A stretch of 21,783 nt of DNA from Bacteroidales bacterium UBA6346 (GTDB lineage Bacteria > Bacteroidota > Bacteroidia > Bacteroidales > UBA932): positions 8,595 through 30,377 of the forward strand of contig DJSA01000083.1 of assembly GCA_002438905.1 (NCBI GenBank). The letters are read 5' to 3'. How positions within the stretch are numbered: position 1 is the first letter of the stretch; each line of letters opens with the position of its first letter. A model generated the notes under the pieces. It saw nothing but the letters and a program-made list of their open reading frames with translations, searched no databases and was not told the origin of the DNA. This document shows positions 18,601-21,783 of the stretch, piece by piece. Made by a program: the position numbers and the translations under genes.

Positions 18601-19104
18601 GCCGTGCTCGGGCATTCGCGTCTCGGCAAGACCGCGCTCTGGGCCGGAGCCACCGACCCGCGCTTTGCCCTTGTCATTTCCAACTGCTCCGGCTGCTGCG
18701 GTGCGGCTCTCTCCCGACGGAAGTTCGGCGAGACCCCCTACATCATCAACGATGCCTTTCCGCACTGGTTCTGCGGCAACTTCCGCAAATACAGCAACAA
18801 CGAGGACGCGCTTCCTTTCGATCAGCACGAGCTCGTGGCGATGATTGCCCCGCGTCCGGTCTATGTCTCCAGCGCCAGCGAGGACAACTGGGCCGACCAG
18901 AAGGGCGAGTACCTGAGCCTTGTCGGGGCCGCCCCGGTCTATGCCCTCTACGGTATCGAAAGCTTCACGGACACGGCAAAGCCCGAGGTGGAGAATCCGC
19001 GCGTCTGCGGCCGCATGGGCAACCACATGAGACGCGGAGACCACGACATCCTCCTCTACGACTGGACGCAGTTCCTCAATTTCGCGGACCGTTTCCTGAA
19101 ATAG
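15613..19104 (+). CDS. Two-domain exported enzyme: GH95-like barrel fused to CE15-type glucuronoyl esterase
   Basis: 1163 residues from ATG 15613 (ATG 15622 also possible); the in-frame ATG at 15505 lies inside the GH20 gene and hides the signal peptide (RRIVTFAVTLAAMTLPVTLPA, no lipobox). Residues ~30-760 follow the GH95/DUF5703 pattern: GALMGNGLLG; NLN (N356, N358) matching the catalytic Asn pair; SPEY with E491 at the general-acid position; HRHWSHLFMIYP; GNTGYSL; and VIETPF with E649 where GH95 has Asp in QIDGNF. Residues ~770-1163 are CE15: WGTVSAWAWGLSRALDYLE, nucleophile motif GHSRLGK (S1002, R1003), HWFCGNF, SASEDNWAD (E1090/D1091) and H1144 in GDHDILLYDW. Both domains appear complete. 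It should remove alpha-linked deoxysugar/L-galactose-type residues and uronate esters (inference). The gap from the GH20 gene is 19 nt. Confidence 0.92.
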   Translation: MFMMRRIVTFAVTLAAMTLPVTLPAEDGFDWRGFLGQYDMLWDNNITADPVFPEGVQARRHWGRSDGYYAGALMGNGLLGTNLYKLTDGVYRLNMGRSDVTEPRSPFSTYNSARLPIGYFTFSTVGQVQDEKMRLSLYDATTSGTLKTTAGELDFKTYVHSTRECVVFETHSEGGETAWKLDFVPQKAVSPRYVFNSSTAPKGYVNSEGKSNPDSYFRKDGDISMSIQPLATDTTFTNIARWYVVAWKTVSDGADSRTIATVSQASSLETAVGDAKSVIRKAFSTESGRLEEEHTRWWHEFYEKAAFLTFPDKGIERFWWMQYYKFASTARPGKPVVDLQGVWPTCDTPWPAIWMNLNIQLTYSWLTKANLGFLEQPLWDAFWKNRDNLTRNVTDIPGQEDWTECRVMPRASGYDMHAPLNPALVQRNQYEVGNLTWTLFYYWQMCEAYGDDRQMTERLFPLLKSAINIFFRIRTVNPDGTYSLPSTASPEYGEGELGEIGTNANYDLANLRWGLSTLIGIDEKYGLNDPMLPQWKDFLAKMPSFRYDESTGFKVSDKFEFLDTTHRHWSHLFMIYPYHLLDWDNPGDAARMNLSLDRWQGNTGYSLTGKAAMLASRGNGDAALACLKRFFAGWVRPNTLYNESGPVIETPFSAMCSLEELYMQDWGDRIRIFNGCPSSWADVSFRNLRARGAFLISAVRKGGNTASVSVLSEKGGICRIQSGIPEMMLIVTGENGHVPQWKALGGGVVEIYMKKGETVTLSRRLLSYDVNYDESKVPEYVLPDPLVRGNGRRVKSVRDWERKRRPEIMDVLRREMYGYEPERPAGLHFKVLEESRDAFGGKATRRQVAVFFTEDESRFMTLLIYVPNGVEGPVPAFMGMNFRGNYATTTDPDVLMPTEGQIADYGAWYQPVGRGDWGRRWPYEYVLSRGYAVVTMFCGDADPDWNDGFRNGVHGLIDGDKPRKADSWGTVSAWAWGLSRALDYLETDSSIDASRVAVLGHSRLGKTALWAGATDPRFALVISNCSGCCGAALSRRKFGETPYIINDAFPHWFCGNFRKYSNNEDALPFDQHELVAMIAPRPVYVSSASEDNWADQKGEYLSLVGAAPVYALYGIESFTDTAKPEVENPRVCGRMGNHMRRGDHDILLYDWTQFLNFADRFLK
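15661..15684 (+). repeat. In-frame 12-bp direct repeat in signal-peptide coding region
   Basis: Two adjacent 12-bp units sharing TGACATTGCC encode the repeated TLPV/TLPA at the end of the signal peptide of the GH95-CE15 gene. It looks like a small in-frame duplication, probably neutral. Confidence 0.5.
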
Positions 19105-19357
19105 TCTGAATATCAGCGGCCTGATTCACGCGAAACTGACGTGTCCGGTCATTTTGCCGCTTCCAGCAGCCATTTCCATATTGGCATTACGGATAAATAA
19201 AATCACTGATTTTTATTTATTGGTGGTAAATAAAAATACGAAATTTTGTTTACTGAGGATAAAAACGATTATAGCCGGTCTATTGTTTTGTGGCGCACAG
19301 GTTAAGAAAAATCGAGATTGCGCCAAGGAATAAATTATTTCACGGCGTGCGGCTATG
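19105..19357. other. Convergent intergenic region
   Basis: A 253-nt AT-rich stretch between the end of the PUL (+) and the end of the ATPase gene (-). I see no ORF with coding character and no tRNA-like fold. It holds the AT-only 11-bp hairpin at 19209-19237 and a weaker 7-bp inverted repeat, TGGCGCA (19291-19297) with TGCGCCA (19319-19325). The composition drops sharply from the GC-rich PUL. Confidence 0.6.
19209..19237. terminator. Candidate bidirectional terminator hairpin
   Basis: Perfect 11-bp inverted repeat, ATTTTTATTTA and TAAATAAAAAT, with a 7-nt loop TTGGTGG. It lies 104 nt after the PUL stop codon and 120 nt past the ATPase stop, between convergent genes. The stem ends supply T-rich tracts on either strand. 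The stem is AT-only and so weak, and it could instead be a protein-binding site. Confidence 0.4.
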
Positions 19358-20554
19358 TCAGTAGTTCAGTCCCACGATCCACAGCGGCAGCTTCTTTCCG
19401 ACCGGATACTCCAGATTGTCCGCGAGGATGTATGAATTCGGAACGTCGGCTATTTGATCAAAAGATTTTTTTTCACCGCCGACTTCAAGGGTGATGTTTC
19501 CGTCAATCTTGAAGTCTCCGACAGTTTTTCCATATTCGACAGTGTGGCTGGCACTCAACTGATTCACAACAAAACATTCCCGGGCAGTTCCCGTCTCGCA
19601 TTTTTCCGCTAATGCATACAGCATATTCGGGTTGTGGATGAATATCTTGTCCGGCTTCTGCATCTTTGTAACAGTCTTGTTGTCTGCATATAGCAGGTGT
19701 ATCAGCTCGGCTCTGTTCATGGAGTCAAGGTAGCTCAGCACAGTGTTCTTGTTTATTTCAAGATACGATGCGAGCTTCGATATGTTTACCTCGTAGGGGA
19801 TGTTTCCGGCGAGGAACAGAAGCATGGCTTTCAGTTTTCTCGTGTAGGACGGCTCAACCCCGCAGAATTCAGTCATTTCCTGTTCTATTATGAAATTCAC
19901 CACATTCTCTATTCTGCTGTAATATTCCACCTCGCTCCCGTCATAGAACGGATAATAGCCTGTCCGCAGGTATTCCTCAAACATTTTCTGCGGGCGGCAG
20001 ACCCTGTTCACCTCATCGCAGATTGCGTCCGCGTTGTTCAGAATGTCGTCCAGACTATATCTCGGAATTATTTTCCCCTTATAGAAATGGAGGTATTCTC
20101 TGAATGAGAGCCCTTCCATCGTGTATGAGAGCGCACGCCTCGACAAATCGGCGTCGGCATTGAGAATCTGAATCAGTGATGACCCTGTAAAGGTTATCTT
20201 GAGTTCCGGATATAGGTCGTTGATTTCCTTTATCTCCTTGCTCCAATGGGGATATTTATGTACCTCGTCGAGAAACAGATGCCTGCCGCCCATTTGATGG
20301 AAACGCTCGGCAAGGTCGAGGAGCGAGTGTGATGAGAAATAGATGCTGTCCATCACGCAGTAGAGAGCTTCTCCGGCATTTGTTCCGTATGTCCTGCGGA
20401 TATATTGCCGTATCATCGTGGTTTTTCCAACTCCTCGTGACCCTTTGATGGCAACGAGAGGTTTTTCCCAGTTGATGTCATTTATCCGCTCCCTGACAAT
20501 GTCCATACTGACCTGAGAAATGTACATCCTATGTTTCTTCGCCAATGTCTCCAT
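19358..20554 (-). CDS. AAA-family ATPase with DUF4143 C-terminal domain
   Basis: 398-residue cytoplasmic P-loop ATPase of the AAA_14/DUF4143 kind, abundant in Bacteroidales and without a settled function. Walker A is GSRGVGKTT (residues ~38-46), Walker B is HLFLDE (~92-97), and a sensor-1-like ITFTGSS follows. The C-terminal half (~200-398) has the DUF4143 winged-helix-like pattern (SKLASYLEINKNTVLSYLDSMNRAELI) and a nuclease-fold-like tail (FVVNQLSASHTVEY...DGNITLEVGGEKKS). I choose the ATG at 20554-20552: the in-frame ATG at 20584 lies upstream of the -7 box at 20574-20581, so it would not be on the transcript. Downstream of uxaC on the same strand, but with its own promoter and unrelated to the PUL enzymes; probably an independent gene. 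Confidence 0.85.
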   Translation of the reverse strand: METLAKKHRMYISQVSMDIVRERINDINWEKPLVAIKGSRGVGKTTMIRQYIRRTYGTNAGEALYCVMDSIYFSSHSLLDLAERFHQMGGRHLFLDEVHKYPHWSKEIKEINDLYPELKITFTGSSLIQILNADADLSRRALSYTMEGLSFREYLHFYKGKIIPRYSLDDILNNADAICDEVNRVCRPQKMFEEYLRTGYYPFYDGSEVEYYSRIENVVNFIIEQEMTEFCGVEPSYTRKLKAMLLFLAGNIPYEVNISKLASYLEINKNTVLSYLDSMNRAELIHLLYADNKTVTKMQKPDKIFIHNPNMLYALAEKCETGTARECFVVNQLSASHTVEYGKTVGDFKIDGNITLEVGGEKKSFDQIADVPNSYILADNLEYPVGKKLPLWIVGLNY

Positions 20555-20573
20555 ATCCGATGTGTATTTTATG

Positions 20574-20604
20574 CAAATATACAAAGCTTAATGCAGTAAC
20601 CAAA
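20574..20604 (-). promoter_or_regulatory. Bacteroidetes-type promoter of the AAA/DUF4143 gene
   Basis: Read on the minus strand, TTTG (20604-20601) is followed by exactly 19 nt and then TATATTTG (20581-20574). This matches the Bacteroidetes vegetative pattern of a -33 TTTG box and a -7 TAnnTTTG box. Transcription would begin near 20567, about a dozen nt before the ATG at 20554, giving a short leader. The -33 box sits between the arms of a 14-bp inverted repeat. Confidence 0.6.
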
Positions 20605-20652
20605 ATATTTGTGATTTCGATTACTGCATTAAGCGAAAAATGTCCGCTTAAT
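20586..20652. repeat. Overlapping inverted repeats around the ATPase promoter (candidate operator)
   Basis: A perfect 14-bp inverted repeat, GCTTAATGCAGTAA (20586-20599) and TTACTGCATTAAGC (20621-20634), is separated by 21 nt that contain the -33 box. The second arm also pairs with a third site: ATTAAGCG (20628-20635) against CGCTTAAT (20645-20652), 8 bp with a 9-nt loop. No T-run follows either stem, so an operator for a dimeric regulator is more likely than a terminator; competing RNA hairpins in uxaC read-through are another option. Confidence 0.6.
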
Positions 20653-20746
20653 CGTTTACTTGGCCAAATGAGTTTTATTGCTGCTTGGAGTTTTGTTGCA
20701 AGGCAATGCTAAATGTTTGATTTTCCAAAAGAAAGATGGTGTGTTT
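20653..20746. other. Non-coding spacer with one outlying repeat core
   Basis: AT-rich spacer between the operator-like repeats and the tandem repeats. It contains GGCCAAATGA (20662-20671), a reverse-complement copy of the core TCATTTGGCC of the adjacent tandem repeat. No promoter or coding signal recognised. Confidence 0.4.
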
Positions 20747-20850
20747 GGTTATTTGGCCGAAAATCGTTCGGTCGTTTGGCCGGAAATCGTTCGGTCATTT
20801 GGCTTGATTTCATTCGGTCATTTGGCCGAAAACCGTTCGGTCATTTGGCT
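20747..20850. repeat. About 4.5 tandem copies of a 23-bp repeat after uxaC
   Basis: Four full units start at 20747, 20770, 20793 and 20816, and a 12-bp partial unit lies at 20839-20850. Units begin GGTCATTTGGC and end in TTC, mostly CGTTC. Units 1, 2 and 4 are close; unit 3 differs in its second half. Each junction contains TTCGG...CCGAA complementarity, so every unit can fold into a small hairpin with a 5-bp stem. There are no spacers, so this is not a CRISPR array. The array ends 3 nt before the stop codon of uxaC (20854-20856), so it would form the uxaC 3' untranslated region. Confidence 0.85.
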
Positions 20851-20853
20851 GCG

Positions 20854-21783
20854 TCAAAACTGAAAATAGCTCTTGGCGTTGCGGTAGCAGATGTCGGCGA
20901 CCATGTCGTGGATGAACGGGAGTTCGGACTTGGGGAGACGCCCGGAGGCTATGTCCTCGCCGAGGAGGGCGCAGAGGATGCGGCGGAAATACTCGTGGCG
21001 CGGGTAGGAGAGAAAGCTGCGCGAGTCTGTGAGCATTCCTACGAAACGGCTGAGAAGACCCAGCGAGGAGAGGGCGTTCATCTGCTTGCGCATCCCGTCC
21101 TCCTGGTCGAGGAACCACCATGCCGCGCCGTACTGCATCTTGCCGGGAACCGTGCCGTCGTTGAATGTGTAGGCCATGGTCGCGAATACCTCGGTGTCCT
21201 TTGGGTTGAGGTTGTAGAGTATGGTCTTGCCGAGCTTGTCCTCGTAGGCGAGGCTGCTGAAGAACCTGTGCCCTGCGGCAGCGACGGGCTTGTCGTCAAT
21301 GGCATCGAAGCCGGTGTCTGGGCCGAGTTTCTCGAACATCCTGCGGTTGTTGTTCCTGTTCGGCCCCACATGGAACTGCTGCGTCCATCCGCTTTCGCAG
21401 TCCATCGCCGCGAGGTCGAACAGCACCGCACTCTTGAACCTCGCTACTTCTTCCGCTTCCGGGATCTGTCCCTTGAGCGCCTTGCGGAAAATCCTGTCAG
21501 CCTCCTCGCGAGGGCAGTACTCAGAGTAGAATGTGTCAAGTCCGTGGTCTGAAAGGCGGCAGCCCATACGGTCGAAGAAGTCGTGGCGCTTCTGGAGTGC
21601 GTCGAGAAGGTCCTGATAGCCGGTGATTTCAACTTTCGAGACTTCGGCGAGCTTTCCGACGTATGCTGCGAAGCTTTCCGGCGCATCCACTCCCATCACC
21701 TTGTCCGGCCTCCATGTCGGCAGCACCTGCACCCCGAAGGGATGCTCCGCAATCTGACGGTGCCATTCCAGCGAATCCGTCGG
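20854..21783 (-). CDS. uxaC: Uronate isomerase (glucuronate/galacturonate isomerase), C-terminal part
   Basis: C-terminal 309 residues of a ~470-residue cytoplasmic enzyme that converts D-glucuronate to D-fructuronate and D-galacturonate to D-tagaturonate, an amidohydrolase-fold protein. The frame runs unbroken to the window edge; the GTG at 21732 is internal, since coding continues upstream (EWHRQIAEHPFG, then VQVLPTWRPDK). Diagnostic pieces are the TWRPDK motif, DHGLDTFY, QFHVGPNRNNNRRMFEKLGPDTGFDAI, and a C-terminus with LTDSRSFLSYPRHEYFRRILC. The N-terminal metal-binding region is outside the window. It is not in the PUL operon: it is on the opposite strand beyond the ATPase. Its product would nonetheless process uronic acids freed by a CE15/PUL system. 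The stop codon is followed at once by the 23-bp tandem repeats. Confidence 0.95.
   Translation of the reverse strand, partial: PTDSLEWHRQIAEHPFGVQVLPTWRPDKVMGVDAPESFAAYVGKLAEVSKVEITGYQDLLDALQKRHDFFDRMGCRLSDHGLDTFYSEYCPREEADRIFRKALKGQIPEAEEVARFKSAVLFDLAAMDCESGWTQQFHVGPNRNNNRRMFEKLGPDTGFDAIDDKPVAAAGHRFFSSLAYEDKLGKTILYNLNPKDTEVFATMAYTFNDGTVPGKMQYGAAWWFLDQEDGMRKQMNALSSLGLLSRFVGMLTDSRSFLSYPRHEYFRRILCALLGEDIASGRLPKSELPFIHDMVADICYRNAKSYFQF

Noticed and set aside
17644..19044. Long minus-strand ORF (466 codons) opposite the GH95-CE15 gene
   Set aside because: It is antisense to a gene with strong family motifs in both halves. Its translation is rich in Arg/Pro/His/Val with no recognisable domain, as expected for the shadow of a GC-rich gene.
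20555..20584. Upstream in-frame start for the AAA/DUF4143 ATPase
   Set aside because: The ATG at 20584 lies before the -7 box at 20574-20581, so it would not be transcribed from the promoter seen. The added ten residues carry no family feature.
20628..20652. Intrinsic terminator for uxaC
   Set aside because: The 8-bp stem ATTAAGCG/CGCTTAAT is not followed by a T-run on the minus strand. It is better explained as part of the operator-like repeat set.
20747..20850. Possible CRISPR array
   Set aside because: The 23-bp units are directly adjacent with no spacers, and no cas genes are in the window.
20713..21552. Plus-strand ORF of 279 codons running through the tandem repeats and opposite uxaC
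   Set aside because: Its start is a repetitive peptide produced by the 23-bp repeats and the rest is antisense to conserved uxaC sequence. There is no sign of an independent protein.

Overview
The window comes from a GC-rich member of the Bacteroidales (Bacteroidota). The evidence is a SusC/SusD pair, many lipoproteins with Bacteroidales-type lipoboxes, DUF4988- and DUF5017-type proteins, a fimbrillin-like domain, and one exact match to the Bacteroidetes promoter pattern TTTG-N19-TAnnTTTG. The genus cannot be fixed from sequence alone; the style is that of Alistipes, Prevotella or uncultured gut/rumen Bacteroidales (inference).

Positions 1 to about 19,100 hold the 3' part of a large polysaccharide utilization locus (PUL) on the + strand. 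All genes are co-directional with gaps of -1 to 42 nt, so they look like one operon whose promoter lies before the window. The order is: GH16 lipoprotein (5'-truncated); DUF4988/beta-helix lipoprotein; a 49-codon small ORF; a fimbrillin-like domain fused to GH16 (lipoprotein); a second DUF4988/beta-helix lipoprotein; SusC; SusD; DUF5017 lipoprotein; GH20 beta-hexosaminidase; and a two-domain exported enzyme joining a GH95-like (alpha/alpha)6 barrel to a CE15 glucuronoyl-esterase-type domain. The GH16 plus beta-helix pair occurs twice, so this part arose by cassette duplication. A likely division of labour is: surface lipoproteins bind and cut the glycan, SusCD imports the fragments, and GH20 and GH95-CE15 trim the side groups in the periplasm. 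The substrate is not settled. GH16+GH20+GH95 recalls mucin-type O-glycan loci, whereas CE15 and the nearby uronate isomerase point to a uronate-bearing plant or algal glycan.

Positions 19,105 to 20,853 hold a convergent intergenic stretch with an 11-bp AT-only hairpin, then a minus-strand AAA/DUF4143 ATPase. Its promoter sits among overlapping inverted repeats. Next comes a run of about 4.5 tandem 23-bp repeats. From 20,854 to the window end is the C-terminal part of a minus-strand uronate isomerase (uxaC), which would take glucuronate or galacturonate into central metabolism.

Most worth a second look are the GH95-like/CE15 fusion with its altered GH95 base and non-canonical CE15 acid, the fimbrillin-GH16 fusion preceded by a small ORF carrying a G9 tract, the mosaic second beta-helix gene, and the repeat/operator region between uxaC and the ATPase.
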